Source: Asterella californica
Taxonomy: Eukaryota > Streptophyta > Marchantiopsida > Marchantiales > Aytoniaceae
Direction: 5' to 3'
Length of the DNA stretch: 64,000 nucleotides
Assembly (NCBI GenBank): GCA_036924285.1
Contig: JAYKYS010000008.1
Span: 24,909,001-24,973,000, forward strand
Positions within the stretch are counted from its first letter, which is position 1. The number at the start of each line of letters is the position of its first letter. The position numbers and the translations under genes are program-made. Shown here piece by piece: positions 22,040-34,907 of this stretch. The notes beneath the pieces were generated by a model, which was not told the origin of the DNA, ran no database searches, and saw only the letters and a program-made list of their open reading frames with translations.

Positions 22040-24034
22040 ATGGAAGCCACGAAGTTGATGCAGGGAAGCGGTGTTAAAAGTGTCTTGACCTGCAAGGATT
22101 CGGACTTGCAATCAGAACAGTTTAGGCGAGCATCTTGCTCAGGGTCGACGAGCGTGTCGGGTTTTTCAGGTCGTGGTTTGAGCTCTAGATGGTGGCATGG
22201 TGATGGTGTTGGGGTTGCTTGGACCATTCCCAATTTTGACTCCGCTAGCCGTAGCGTAGAGGAAGATTCGTCGGTTAGGATTCTAGCAAAGAAGAAGCGA
22301 GTAAGCTTTAGGATGACGAGCAGGGTTTTGGGTTTAGGTGATCAGCCTCATTCCACTTTGGATCTGGAAAGTAGGGTTGAGGTTCCGCATAAATTGCAGT
22401 TCCCGTCCTCACCTGCTGATGCCAGGAGTAGAGAGGAAATTCTCACGCAGGTAGCGCTGCCGTCCGATTTAAGGCCAGAGTTGATGCCGAAGCATGTAGC
22501 AATTATAATGGATGGAAATTCCCGATGGGCTAAGCGCAGAGGAATGAACGCAGGGTTCGGGCATGCTGCTGGCGCGGATGTTTTGCAAAAAGTTGCTAAG
22601 GTAGCTAGTTCCTGGGGGATCCAAGTCCTGACTGTTTTCGCATTTTCAACTGAAAACTGGCTGCGACCGCAGGTTTGCATCAACTTTACCCGTTTCACTT
22701 TCTCATATATACGGACAAGAACAACCCAACATGAACTAGTACCTTTCCGGCTTGAACTTTAAACTACATACAACCGAGGTGTCATGCTCTGGTAGAATGG
22801 TAAGAAACTGGTCATAACTTAGCAACAAAACGCTCCTTGAAAGTTTTAGGAAAAAACTATAGGGTCAGTAATGTATTCAGTTGTTTGTTGTCTCTGCTAC
22901 CCCGAACAGCGTATTACGCTTCTGAAGAATCTCGATTTCTAAATCAATACGCCAGTGGTGATCGACAGATTTAGAATTCCCACGTTGGCTTCTCCAGCAA
23001 TCCACAGCTTTCTTATTGTCAGTTTCGTTTCTCTTTCACTTCAGCCATAACAGGCGTTCAAGCCTGAAGTGTCATTTGCACAAAATGTGACTATGGCCAC
23101 ATGCTTTTTGGACAGGTTAGTATGATGCTGCAAGTGCGGACTGTTTCACGAGAGAAGTTTCGAAAGGAGTTGTTCTTGAGTTTTGCCTGTGGTAGGTGGT
23201 ATCTGACGTTGATCACTTGCGCAGATGGAGGTCGAGTTTCTGATGCAACTGTTTGAGACAAAGCTAGAAACAGAGATGCCAAAGATTATGACGTAAGTCA
23301 ATGCCTCTCTAGTAACCGTGTTTTGTCATAGTAACTTCGGTCGTTCTCGTGTTGGCTGAGAAGAGACTTCGCACAGTTACTCCATAGCCGAAGAGAGCTA
23401 TGCTGTACCCTCCTTATTGAGTTCCATAAGCTTCAGTCGGTTTATAGCAGAGTACCTAAGTGAACTGGTCAGTTCTTGTTCTTGCTACACTGACTACACC
23501 CACATGTGTATAGAGGACTTTGCTAGAGCTACACAGGAGCAAAGATTCTCTCTTCTCGCTTCTCATACCTCGTGCGGTTGCAGGCATAAATTCAGATTGC
23601 GATTTATTGGGGATACCGCAACCCTGCCCTTGTCCTTGCAGAAAGCTGTTGAAATGGCGGAGGAATCTACCAGATATAATTCCGGTATGATAATCAACAT
23701 TTGTGTCAGCTACAGTGGCAGAGCTGATATCGTCCGGGCTTGCCAGGAGATCGCTGCACAAGTGGCTGAGGGCAGTCTTAATCCCGCGGATATAGATGAT
23801 GCGACTATTACTAGAACAGTATTTCTGAAAGAACTTGGAGCATTGCAGGACCCTGACCTTCTTATCCGAACAAGTGGAGAGCAGCGAATTAGCAACTTCA
23901 TGTTGTGGCAGTTAGCTTATTCGGAACTTATATTTTTAGACACACTCTGGCCCGACTTCGAGACAGAAGATTTTAAGGCTGCACTAGTCACCTACCAGCG
24001 AAGGGATCGGCGATTGGGTAAGCGGATCGCATGA
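22040..24034 (+). CDS. cis-Prenyltransferase (polyprenyl/dehydrodolichyl diphosphate synthase family), three exons
   Basis: It condenses isopentenyl diphosphate onto an allylic diphosphate to build cis-polyprenyl chains. Exons are 22040-22672, 23225-23292 and 23584-24034; introns are GTTTGC...GCGCAG and GTAAGT...TTGCAG. The joined frame is 383 residues. The first ATG after an upstream in-frame TGA (21983) is 22040. Residues 1 to about 140 are Ser/Arg/Lys-rich, consistent with a plastid transit peptide (inference). The core starts LPSDLRPELMPKHVAII; MDGNSRWAKRRG carries catalytic Asp158. FAFSTENWLRPQ ends exon 1, and exon 2 supplies MEVEFLMQLFE. RFIGD, SYSGRADIV and RTSGEQRISNFMLWQ (Arg329, Arg335, Ser337) follow, then the metal-ligand Glu348 in AYSELIF. 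All family motifs are present, so the gene looks functional. Downstream is non-coding. Confidence 0.93.
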
Positions 24035-25480
24035 GATCTTCAGTGTACATTTAATGGTTTTGAATACTTTCAAAACCATGCGAGTTTGTCAAATAGCAAG
24101 CCATTTTTTATCTCCTTGGGCAGGACTCGGGCTGTACCATAAGCATGAGCATCACTGTAAAGACTGGGGACCAGATTCGGGGTGCCCACATTGGTCCCGA
24201 GATCACTCTGCCATCCAGATTGGGAACATGCAAGTGACTTTATTTCCGGTTCAGATTCTTAACTTCCTTCGTTATGTAACTCTTATTGAAATCGGCCTTG
24301 CACTGTCTATAATTTATTTGCGTCTGGACATAACAGTTCCTTTCCCTCATTGTTAGGCGTGTCTTAAACATTTAGATTCGCAGATTTGACCCCGCTTCGT
24401 ATGTCATGTGGAAGGTTCTTCATTTTGTTTCGTCAACCCGCTTTTTTCTTTGCGCTGTGTAAGATCTTCCATTTGGCACGCGATTTCTGTATGCCACTGG
24501 CGCACTTGTGTCTTCCATGTGAGACCCCACCAAGGACATCCTATGTGGCCAGCTCCATAGGTGGAAAATGTCCTCATGGCCTCTCCCAAAGGTGCCAGAC
24601 CATAACAGGAGCTTTGGTAAACTTGACATCGCTTCCTATTCCTTTTCTGTTCGACATGTAGGACACGGGTGCCTCGTTGGACCTGCATCTCTTGAAGTTC
24701 AAGCAATATCCCCATGGAGAGATTACTGTCTGCTGGAAATCTTCAAGGATATCGGAAAATCAACTAGGTATGTGTCTTTTCCTCTTAAGCAAAATGTCGT
24801 AATGCGACGGTAATAGGAGGAATCGACAGCAAGTTATCCTGAAAACTCTAGCGGGGACGAGAGGCATAAGACAGTTTAATTATAGAAATCCACTTGAAAA
24901 TTATATTCAGAGTATATCCTGAGAGGAGGCGACGCAGGAAACATATGTGATGGAAGACGTTTCACGATGACTAAATCTGGTCCACGAGTTTAGGATACTT
25001 ATAACCAGCACACAAGTCCATGTACAAAGAACACAAATACTCGTTACTCTTCTCTCTTTCTTGACTTTTCACTTTCGTACTCAACTGAAGCAAGAATTCA
25101 GCAAAGTAAACTGAAGTTTCCTTGTTTCGTCTACACATGCAGCTTTAATTGTATCCCTCGAGATCGTTTCTATATCCCGGTCTTAACCCTCTTGCTAGAG
25201 TAACCATAGCCAAATGGAGAAGGCGGATCACGATATGTTTAGAATTATTTAGTGAATAATCGCACCATGTTTTCTGACATGGGTTTTGGTTTTGGCGCCT
25301 GCGGACGCTCGGGTCGGGGGTTAACTGTTTCACTGCATTGATACTCAGTTTGATTTTGGGGAAGGGCGTGGCAGGGCTATACTCGTTTGTTGCCGTTCAG
25401 GAAACTGGTTGTAGAAGGGTGTTGTTGAGCATTTCGGTGTGGAGTTTTGAGCCTCTTTATGATTCAGTTCTAAGCTGTCA
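24035..25480. other. 3' flank of the prenyltransferase, no gene seen
   Basis: Contains the presumed 3' UTR. ORFs at 24054-24356, 24386-24661 and 24404-24715 (minus) are Cys- and His-containing but show no ordered motif. Nothing here is supported as a gene. Confidence 0.4.
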
Positions 25481-25488
25481 CACGTTTC

Positions 25489-26572
25489 GTGTCATTCCGG
25501 AGAATCCATGTAATCTGTGGACAGCGAGAAATGGAGGGATCACGAGAGGAGGTTAGAATCGTGAGTGAGGTCACGATCGGAGCGAGAGGGCACATTCTCA
25601 AATTGCAGACCCGCTGCTGTTATATCCCTCATGTCAGTTTTATACTTCTTGTTAACGACGACTTTTGTACTTGTCTGTTGTTTGCCTTGGCTACAGAGAC
25701 AATGAACATGACTTTGAGACGGAGGGTTGTTGATTTGTTTGAAATGTCAGGTGGTGAAATTGATCGGCTTGATGAGAGCGAGGTCGAAGAGGTGCATGGG
25801 GGAGTTCTCAGTCCTGACAGCCAACGATTATTGGTTCTCTTGTTTTGAAATTTAGGTGCTAGTCATAACGAACAGGTTAATGCCGCGTTGGCAAACCTAC
25901 AAGAATTAATGAAAAGGATGGACTAGTGTCGATCGATGAGCTTTCACGAGAGGATGGAATCGGACGATGGCAGCAACAATCTCGCGAGTATCTAATCTAT
26001 GTCAATTCCTGAGTTCCAGTCAGGGTCCTAGCCAAGCTTGTCGTTGTCAAGTAATATTCAAAACAGGAATAGATTTGTTTGGTAAGACTGGCAAGTGCTA
26101 CATTAGATTGAGGAGTATGAGAGTATCGGAGTGCCAATCTCAAAAAGATGACCACGAGAGAGAAGAGGCTCCAGCATATACTGTCGCTTTTTTATCGAAA
26201 GGGATCGTCATCAGTGACACCTCACAGATCAAGAACAAGTAGAAACAATGATAACTGGTTATAGGAAAATTCTTGATGATTGGTCTGCTTCAACCACGGC
26301 ACCGTGCATGGCATAGTAGTCTCCTCATAATTCTAGCAAGTGGAAGCGAGAGAAGAGTCCATCGACATTTGCATTCAATCATACTCTTATCACATTCCCA
26401 ACACTAGAAGTTGAGTTGTACAGAGAGATCGAACCGCAGAAGCTGGTTGTAGAAAAGATAACCTTTCGTTCAGGACAACTTGTCAATGTTCTTGACAAGA
26501 TGGCGAGTGCGCTCATTGACATTGGCAGTCCCTTGACAACCATAGAAGAGTGTAGTGCTTCACTTCACGTAT
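25489..26572 (+). pseudogene. Unrecognised decayed coding region
   Basis: Fragments read as real protein but in broken frames: RRRVVDLFEMSGGEIDRL and the following acidic stretch to 25848; GASHNEQVNAALANLQELMK near 25855-25920, a possible coiled coil; and near 26390-26572 a frame with FPTLEVELYREIEPQKLVV, then ITFRSGQLVNVLDKMASALI and ending SASLHV. Stops and shifts separate them. I do not recognise the family. It could be a decayed host gene or part of a transposon. Confidence 0.35.
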
Positions 26573-29500
26573 AACATGTTAGATTTTCTGTCGGAGAAAG
26601 TTACCATCTTTACCTATGAACTTGCATGAACTTATCCTTGTGATATATGGACACATGAACTAGACCAAGAAGTGTTAGTGTCCCTAACTGAGTTTTGCGC
26701 ATGGTAACCTACTGTTGCATTAAATGAAGTCGTGATAACGTAACCGAGGTCTATGATCACCCATGGTGCACGAGCAAATTATAAAGTATGTAACAACACT
26801 TGACAATTTCAGCTGCTTGTGATACTTACGTTTAGAACTGTAAACCTTCCTTTCAACACATCGAATAAGTGTCCAGTACACACTCTACCTCTGATATGAT
26901 ATTCGCTCAATGAACAATCTATGTAACTAAGGTGAGCGTTGGTTCATTGAGAATGGAGACATCAACCGTCTTTCCATTATGTAACCAAAGTCCTTCAACA
27001 AATACTGGGTAGTGTTATTGTAAACTCAGATAGCACTTTGAGGTCTTTAATATGAGTCAAAAGTGTTGAGGTTCTTTAGGTTATGGTTCTAGTCAACTCT
27101 TCCGCAACAATATAGCAACTCAAGCCAAGGTACCATCCTTATGTGTCACACACACACTGTGTCACTAGGAATGAATTGCTTTCTGTTGTAATACTCTCCA
27201 AACAAGTCTTTGGTAACTGCAGGCTCTGATTTTAAATGTGAGATCAGTCAATGACACCGTGATAATTGAGGAGGTTTGTTTTCTTGAGAAAACTAAGTCT
27301 CACTCGTTCCATAGCTGCTCCAGTTGATCATGAACGAACAGAGGACCCATGAATCTATTCACAACACTTACAACATCCACAAATACTTCAAGAGATATGG
27401 TCCCGCTTATGTCAAATCTCTTGTCTATCAGAAAATACTTCATGCAAGTGGTGAGCTTGAGTAGCTTCGCTCCAACTCTCATTTCTACCGGAACAATTTT
27501 TCAAAAATCAGTACCGACTTTGAGAACATGCAGACCAAGCAGATTCACTACTTGGATTAAAATATCTTTAACATTCATAAGTAATTCTTCCATAAATAAT
27601 AATCAAATCAGGTTAGATATTGTAGCTTTATCCATCATGTACATTGTTAAATTTGCTGAAGATGTTGAACAACTAGTTGTTGCACAGTGAACACTGCTCT
27701 AGTAAGAAAAACTCGCACGTCCTCAAGATCTTGCACGCCAAATGACTCTCTTTTTCAACCTCTTTGACTGTCACCCACTCTGCAACAATTTATGTAAACA
27801 ACACCATCGTCATGGTCACCAACACCAAGATAATGTGAACATCTGTACCACAAGTGAAACATACAAAACTTCGGAAAATGCATAACAGAAGTCTAGAACC
27901 TTGAACAGATCATGGCTCAACTAAAACTGCTTACTTGGTTAAGAATCAAACAATTAGCCGAACTGCACCCTCATAAAAAAGATCAAGCATACAATCGTCC
28001 CGATCCAAACATACAAGCACTACAAAAAACTCAACAAAAATATAGCTCAAATTATGAACGACATATAACATGAGGATTAAGATTCATATATATATATACA
28101 GAAAAAACTCATATAGCAAAAAGGCAACAATGCCTTTGCATTGTTGCAGTTTTGTTTTTTATAGATGAAATAACATATAACATAAGCTTTTTATAGATGA
28201 AAATGTTTCATGAGCTACTACCGGTCCAAGCTACTACATGTTACCAAACTGTCACACTTTGCTTCTTTTTTTATTGTTAAGGATGCTGCAAATATCAGCC
28301 AACCCCATACCATCTTCTCCAAGACACTAACTAATTGACTTGATCGAATATTAGCTCTTCCTGCTTGCTCTTCTCTACAACGAGTTCTTGAGATTCTAAC
28401 CCTTTGTACATTGTCAACTTCTCAAGTTTTTGTTTCTCTATCTCAATATATCAAAAGAAAACATGGTGAGAGTTTGATTCATTGTAGAGACGGGTCTGCT
28501 CATTTAAAGCTTTCTTTTGTGAAGATTATTCGAATGATCTTTTTACCATCTATAAAGAAAGAGTTTCAAATTTTGAATTCTTGTAGAGCACCAGATTGTG
28601 CATCATTGTGTAGACCTGCAGGACCATCACTCAAGATAAGAGATTCTACCATGCATGTCGAGGTGATGCTAGGGCAAAAACCATATCGACAGCCAATGAG
28701 TGGTTAATAGTGCGAAGGATAATTGAGAGAAGTCTCTTCTCTTCACCTTCTTGGCGATCTACGATAGAGTAAGAGACATTTCCAGAAACTTTGTTGTGAT
28801 CTTGAAGCTTTCTGTACCTAGTAGTCACATTCTCCCACTTGTTTTTTTATCACCTGAAGTGTCAAGATCGTCACTCCTTTCGAACGGATGAACTATTGGA
28901 TCTAGTGCATATTGCTCACTATCGTGATCATTTTCACGGACTTGAACTTCTATCTACTCCTCATGCTCCTAATCGCTTCGACTTAATCAAGCACACCACT
29001 TGTCAATCTTGTTACACAAACCTACTATGGTTTGGAGGATTATTTGATATCGACAAGCCTGGTTGGAACTTTGCTTCGACCTTCAAAGTTTGTATGGAAT
29101 GAGATCTCGAGTTATTGCTTCTGATATTCCACCGTCTGTCGCTTTCATCTCATGTAGGCTCATTGATTGACACCGTCTCGTAGAGAGAACTTGGAGATAA
29201 GGAGGTGGTGCATACACCCGCTCACTATGACTAGATGTGTACTTGCAAAAAGACATGTCGTGTCATCGTTGGCTATCAATAGTGATGACACTATCAATTT
29301 GTTTATCAACTTGACTCTATAGCGGCATTTGGGACTCATCAGCAATGAGGTCCAAAACTCTGTGTTTCAAAGCCATTCGCAATCTCCACTCGACCAGATC
29401 AGAACATTAGACTATCACACGAAGTGTGTAAACACAACCAAAGTGCAAACGCTGCAATGCGTGACCCAACTCAAAAGTGACAGAATGTCTTGTCTGTAAG

Positions 29501-30972
29501 ATTCACATTCCTCTCTGAAAATTGAGTTGCGCACTTTCAACTCTTTCCATAGCTAGACATTTCTCACTCCATCGTTGCACAACTGGACCTGATCTCGACT
29601 CGAAGTGTGTGAAATCTCATGCGAGCTGTGAAATCTTCTCTAATTTTCCAGACACCATCTTTTCAGAGCCGTTCTCCAAGATGGTAGATCTTTGGTAAGG
29701 CAAGTGCTTCACCTAGTTCTAATATCCAATTGGAGGTAAGTGAGATGAATGATCATATTCCCAACCGTAAGTAAATAATCTGACTTTGAAAAACCAGGTG
29801 TGGTTACTGCTTTTCTCTCTCTTACAGTCTGAGGGTTTTAGGTTATCTCAGAAAGCTTGAGGTAATTTTGGCACGTCAAATACATCAAATTTTAACTGTA
29901 ACTTACTGGTCAAAATCCATAAAGCCCCATGGATCTCATACTGAGACTCATTGGCTTTTCAGTTATGTAACTTTAACTCTTAGTGGTTTGTAAGGACCAT
30001 TCGCATTGGGCTGAAACAATGTGGAAACTAGCTTCGATAATAAGAATTGTTTACGCACTAGAAATATGTTTTCTTCTCCAAAATACTAAAAAGCTAAACA
30101 TAATTTACAGAATTATGTATCTTTAGAAAGTCCTGGAAAACTTCTTTCACATGTAACTTTTATCAACATTGATTAAATTGTATATTAAAATCTTAAATGA
30201 AAACTTAACCAAAATTATATACGTGTGTTAAAGAAAAAATACAGATTCATACTTTTATCAGGTGTTATTTTTAAAATTCTTAAATAAACCCTAAAATGAA
30301 GAAGATCTCCACCCATTTCAAGTATGTGAAAACTTTAACGACCGTATAAATATTCACAACCAAACAATCAATTTCCGGACAAAAATACACGGAATGACAA
30401 TAAGACGATATTAAAGCTACCTAATATAATTCATTTTATTTCTATTTGTCATTCTCATAACAAGAGATTCACACTATTACAAACACACATTCTGGTATGA
30501 GTCGTATGGGTGTATGGGTCGTATTTGACGTGAAATCTAATTTGGTCTTTACTTTAGAACTGACTCTAATATAGTCGTAACATTCTATTTTTTGTTGGTA
30601 AATTAATCCATAACTAAAAACATAAACTCAAAATTGCTCTCCTACTTTGATGCTTGTCTTGTTCTCCATAATCCCCATGGATGCGAGTTAGGATAACGTA
30701 TAAGCGGCATTAAAACCTTGAACAAAAGATCCAAAAACCTTTAGGTGAAAAGCATACATTTTGGGTGAAATTTTCATTGCGAATCTTCTTTCTTTTATAT
30801 TTAGTTTTCATCATTCTTATAAGACACATTGTGGAACACATACTCTAGTTGCATGCAGAAACCTTGTTGCTTATCCGTCACTTAAAAATCAATCATAGAT
30901 TAGATTTATTAGAAGAAAATCATCATTAGGGTATAAAGTAGACTCGTATTGTATGATGAATCATCAAAAATT
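26573..30972. other. No recognised gene
   Basis: AT-rich spacer with short ORFs. A small patch near 28650-28690 encodes HVEVMLGQKP, similar to the integrase tail VELMLGQKP of the old retroelement at 53100, so it may be a fragment of a related element. GCAACAATGC...GCATTGTTGC at about 28126 is a 10-bp hairpin. A short AT microsatellite lies at 28088-28100. Confidence 0.35.
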
Positions 30973-31276
30973 TACTTCACCGCACTATTAATATGTTATC
31001 GGACTTGACCCACCCATCTTAAGATCAAATGACTTGATCACACCTCTAATTGACGTTAACAGATTCAGCAAGTTAATTTCTATGTGAAGACACTACACAA
31101 GAGAAATAAGAGATCACTCACAGGTTGATACTATGCTTCACAGATACATGGATTTCTGTTTACATACACGTCTCCATTCAAATAACATAGCATTTGGACA
31201 TGTTGAACCTGCTATTGCTTGTCATAGGTGTGCTCAAATAATACAACTTGATAGGTGCGATCAAGTAAATTTCTTG
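30973..31276. mobile_element. TIR element of the TGATCAAGC family, degenerate
   Basis: Left end AAATTTACTTCACCGCAC; the complement of the right end reads AAATTTACTTGATCGCACC. Inside the left end are GACTTGACCCACCC and GACTTGATCACACCTC, matching the internal pattern of the copies at 6178 and 57730. No target duplication could be fixed. Confidence 0.5.
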
Positions 31277-31289
31277 AGGGTTCATTTAG

Positions 31290-31690
31290 ATGATGCTCTT
31301 GAGTTTTAAACTGTTTAAAATGGTTTATCTCATTCGCACGAGGACTGCGGACCAGAGCGAGCAGATGGGATGTGCGAGAGAGAGGAGAGGGGAGGGAAGA
31401 GAGTGTGTTTTGAGAGGGTGAGTGTGTTTGGGTGGGTTACTCTAGATATTTTAGATATTTTTTTTCAATTTTTATTTTTGTTTCTTTTGGTTTTAGTATT
31501 AGTATATTATGTGAAGAAATGAGTGAGTACTAAATACTTTTGAGATTTTTAAGATTATAAAGTTATATGTTTAAGATTTGAGAGATTTTTGAGGGCTTTC
31601 TTGTTACATGTAGTGTGTTTTTTATCTCTACATATCAGAGTTCTTTATTTGAGTGATATTTTTGAGATGTTCTTATTACGAGTACCGTTT
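31290..31690. other. Purine-rich then T-rich spacer
   Basis: A GA-rich run near 31370-31410 followed by a T-rich stretch with repeated GAGATTTTT/TTAGATATTTT words. No gene seen. It may be the 5' leader of the LINE-like remnant. Confidence 0.3.
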
Positions 31691-31692
31691 GG

Positions 31693-33930
31693 TTGGATAT
31701 CATCCTTTTTCTAGCTATGGATACTCTCTATCTCATGAGATCGAGACTGACGCGAGACACACCATGTCTAGTGTGCGGTCAGTTATTTAGCTCGCAAGGG
31801 ATAAAGTCTCGTGTGGGAAAGATGCACAAGAGCTATGATTGGATCACAAGGGATGCCCAAGTTAGCCGAGAGGTCTACACGTGCAGTCATTATGGCATCA
31901 TTAGTCTTTCTTCTTGAAGTTCCTTGAGTCGTGGGAGTGGTTGAGAGTCCACACTGACACGATTCTGTGATTGTTCGAGACGAGGTGAGGCAAGCATTCC
32001 GTCTACCTCTCGACATGTTGGCATGAAAAACCAAGGACGAGACGACGTGATTATTATTCCTTACTATCTCGTTGGTACCTCCGCTATACTCGAGGTGGCA
32101 AAGAGGGACAACGAGAGATGACGGTTCATCCTCGGAGATTTTATGCTAGTGATTGGGCGGCCTTACAAGAAGAACTAGTACGTGCAGCACGAGGTAGGAG
32201 TGATTCTGTCTCTACACGTGATATCTCATCTTCCGCTTGCATACGACGCTATATGATGTTAGGTCAGATTGGAGAGTATAGTAGAGCTGCTAGAGCATTG
32301 CATTTTTTGTTAGTGGCATATCTTACTGAGCAGACGATCACTGCGTTGTGTTTTCTTCACCTCCCACCGAGTGATCCTCCACCACCTGAGGTTCAGGACT
32401 ATCAGCCTGATGAGTCATTATGTCCCGGTAGATCTTTGTTTGTCCAAGTCTTGTGTACAGCTCCACTTCTATCTTCTTGAGGTCTGTCTAGGATGGTTAA
32501 GAGCACGTACGAGATTATTTTCAGACAGACAACCCCTCCAGTGGTTTCACGAAGCTTTTTCAGGTAGCGGCAATAATAGCTCAAGGACATATTCCACATT
32601 CTATAGCTCAGGTACTGGAAGCAGCTAGACTTTTGATCATAATGAAGGATGGCAGAGAGATTCGATCAATAGTCATCAGCGAGATTCTCTTATGACCTAT
32701 TAGTCATATCATTGTTCTTCAACTTCAAGATATTTGTCAAAACCACATTTGTCCACATCAGTTTGGTGTGACGATGCCTGGAGGTTGTGAGTCTATGTCT
32801 TTCGGCATTAAGGCTCTCTTGGACATCCATCCTGATTGGGTTGTCTTACAAGTGGACATAGAAAATACTTTTAATAGTATTTCTCGCGCTTCCATCTTTA
32901 GAGAGCTCATGGATGGCGGTGGATCTCTGGTCAGTCTCGTGTCCTCGTACTATCGTTCTATGGTTCTTCCTCCTCTCTTTATTATCAACATGGTCTTTCG
33001 ATAGAGAAGGTTACACTCATCAGCTCCGCTGCATGTACTCATCAAAGAGACCCTTTGAGTGGACCTCTCTTGACTATAGAGCTCTATTGACCACTTGGTT
33101 GCTCCAGGTTGTTTCTTTCCATCTCTAGCTGATGACATGCGTATCGTAGGTATGACGTACCAAGTCTGTGATGTCTTAGATCACCTCGTCTCTCAATTGT
33201 TCTTGGTAGGGTTGAGAGTGAAGGTGTCAAAGTGCAGGACTTGTTGTCTCATAAGTATATCGTCGGACCTCCAACTCCTGGAGGGATTTAATACACCTAG
33301 AGATGGTTTACATATCCTCAAAATACTGGTGGGTAATAGACCTATTATGAAAGCTATGTGACAGAAGTGGAGGATGGTTCTTACTCATTACATATGTGTC
33401 TCAGTGAGGCAAGAGATAGTTTTACTCTTGAGACACGTGAACCACATTTCCGATTCGATATCTTAGTTATTGAGGGATCTCACAGAAAATAGTCCTCTTT
33501 GACGAGACACCACTTCCAGCAGGTTCTTCATGCGCTCTTAGTTGATCCTTCCATCTCATAGGATACTAGAGCTCGACTCCGTTCTTGTTCGGACAAGACA
33601 TAGGCTCTTGACTCATAGCTCGACCTTGCATTAGAGCTTTCGACTGAGCTCTAATGCAAGGTCTTCGCTATCTTCTCTACAGCGATGAGGTTCCGTCTAG
33701 GCTTGGTCTAGTCTGTTGCTTCGGCACTGTCCACCTGCAAGTGCGATATATTGCTCGACACCTCGAGCCAACACCTTACTCGTTGTCCTCACAGTGGAGA
33801 GCGGATAGCTACCCATGATGCCATCAAGGACGTTGCGTTTATCTTAGCACGGGAGAGTGGTTACATGACATGGAGAGAGCGTTGGTATGTCTTTCAGACG
33901 AGAGGATCATTGAGAGCTGATCTATAACAT
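31693..33930 (+). pseudogene. LINE-like non-LTR reverse transcriptase remnant
   Basis: Decayed pieces of one polyprotein in order. Near 31760 is a zinc-finger-like C-x2-C...H (CLVCGQLF...KMHKSY). From 32118 is an unassigned N-terminal region. The reverse transcriptase follows: HQFGVTMPGGCESM, then LQVDIENTFNSISRASIF (first catalytic Asp), a RDPLSGPLL patch near 33040 (template-grip motif) and FPSLADDMRIVG near 33118-33150, with the ADD catalytic pair. Near 33790-33926 a Cys/His patch, CPHSGERIATHDAIKDV, reads on to WRERWYVFQTRG. Frames change several times and TAG/TGA stops are scattered, so it is dead. No long direct repeats flank it, consistent with a non-LTR element. Confidence 0.65.
33622..33663. 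repeat. Perfect 17-bp hairpin, 8-nt loop
   Basis: Arms GACCTTGCATTAGAGCT (33622-33638) and its exact complement (33647-33663) around TTCGACTG. It lies inside the decayed LINE-like region, where a local inverted duplication is the simplest origin. Confidence 0.85.
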
Positions 33931-34038
33931 AGGAAAATCCCTTGTCATATTTTCTTATTATCATAATATAAATTTAAAAATACAATATAATAAATTCTTT
34001 TTTCGAAGTTTGAAAGTTAAAAAGTTTAGTAGAAAATC

Positions 34039-34109
34039 TGGGACGGAAGGATTCAAACCTCTGAATAACATGATCAAAACCTGCAGCCTTACCACTTGAC
34101 GACGTCCCA
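34039..34109 (-). pseudogene. trnQ-UUG: Plastid trnQ-UUG, nuclear copy
   Basis: The minus strand starts TGGGACGTCGTCAAGTGGTA and ends GAATCCTTCCGTCCCA. It keeps the UUG anticodon (GGTTTTGATC) and the T-arm GGTTTGAATCC. The acceptor ends still pair, but the anticodon arm has C/G to T/A changes that weaken it. One base shorter than the usual 72. Confidence 0.85.
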
Positions 34110-34319
34110 TATCTATCTGATTTTAATAAATTCTAATTTATTTATTTATCAATCTAGTTATTAAAAATAAATAAATTATAACCTCTTTCAAACTAAAAGA
34201 ACTTGTAGTAAGATATACCTAAGAGTTTATGCTATTTATATTAAGTCTTTTTATCTTCTATTTCACTTTTATAATAATATTTATTGGAGAACTCAAATTT
34301 AGTTATATTTAATGAAAAT

Positions 34320-34460
34320 ATGTTTTATTTAAATGGTCTCACTTTTGATAAATTACTTGAAGCTTATTCAATTTTTGATCCAATTGTCGATGTAATGTCG
34401 ATTATACCTTTCTTCTTTTTTCTTTTACCTTTTGTATGGCAAGCTTCTGTAAGTTTCCGA
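34320..34460 (+). pseudogene. psbK: Plastid psbK, nuclear copy
   Basis: psbK encodes a small photosystem II membrane subunit. The frame here has [16 protein letters not shown], then a hydrophobic stretch and [12 protein letters not shown], the conserved C-terminus. The normal stop right after Phe-Arg is lost, so the frame runs on to 34547. Pro-to-Leu and Ala-to-Pro type changes lie in conserved places. It sits between trnQ and psbI as in plastids. Not expected to function in the nucleus. Confidence 0.85.
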
Positions 34461-34777
34461 GAAATTATCATTCTTTTAATTTCAGTTTATAGAGTGGATT
34501 TTTCAAATACATATAAAAACATTCACTTTATATTGTATAAAATTTAATTATAATTTTAAATTATAGAATTTTGTTTGTAAATAAAAAAATTTGTTTAACA
34601 GTTTAACAAGAGGAATAATAAAAATTGATTGTAACAGTTTTTAAATTACTTTAACCGAAGTAATTAGTTTACTAAGAGTTCAAATCTCTTTTTCTCTATT
34701 AAAATTCAATGAAAAAAGTTTTCAGTTTTATTCTATTTTATTTCTCTATTTCTAGTAATGATCATGGAGATTATGTC

Positions 34778-34890
34778 ATGCTTACTCTTAAGCTGTTTGT
34801 TTACACACAATGGTTATCTTTTTTGTTTCTCTTTTTGTTTTTGGATTTTTATCTAATGATCCAAGACGTAATCCTGGATGTAAAGAATAA
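34778..34890 (+). pseudogene. psbI: Plastid psbI, nuclear copy, frameshifted
   Basis: Starts [10 protein letters not shown], the highly conserved start of the photosystem II PsbI peptide. A frameshift follows near 34808; in the shifted frame the sequence reads on through [16 protein letters not shown] to TAA at 34888-34890. Length fits the usual 36 residues. Confidence 0.85.
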
Positions 34891-34907
34891 AAAATTAAAA
34901 TTTTTAA

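Noticed and set aside
34671..34690. Independent tRNA near GAGTTCAAATCTC
   Set aside because: No paired acceptor or anticodon arm around it; it lies in the psbK-psbI spacer.
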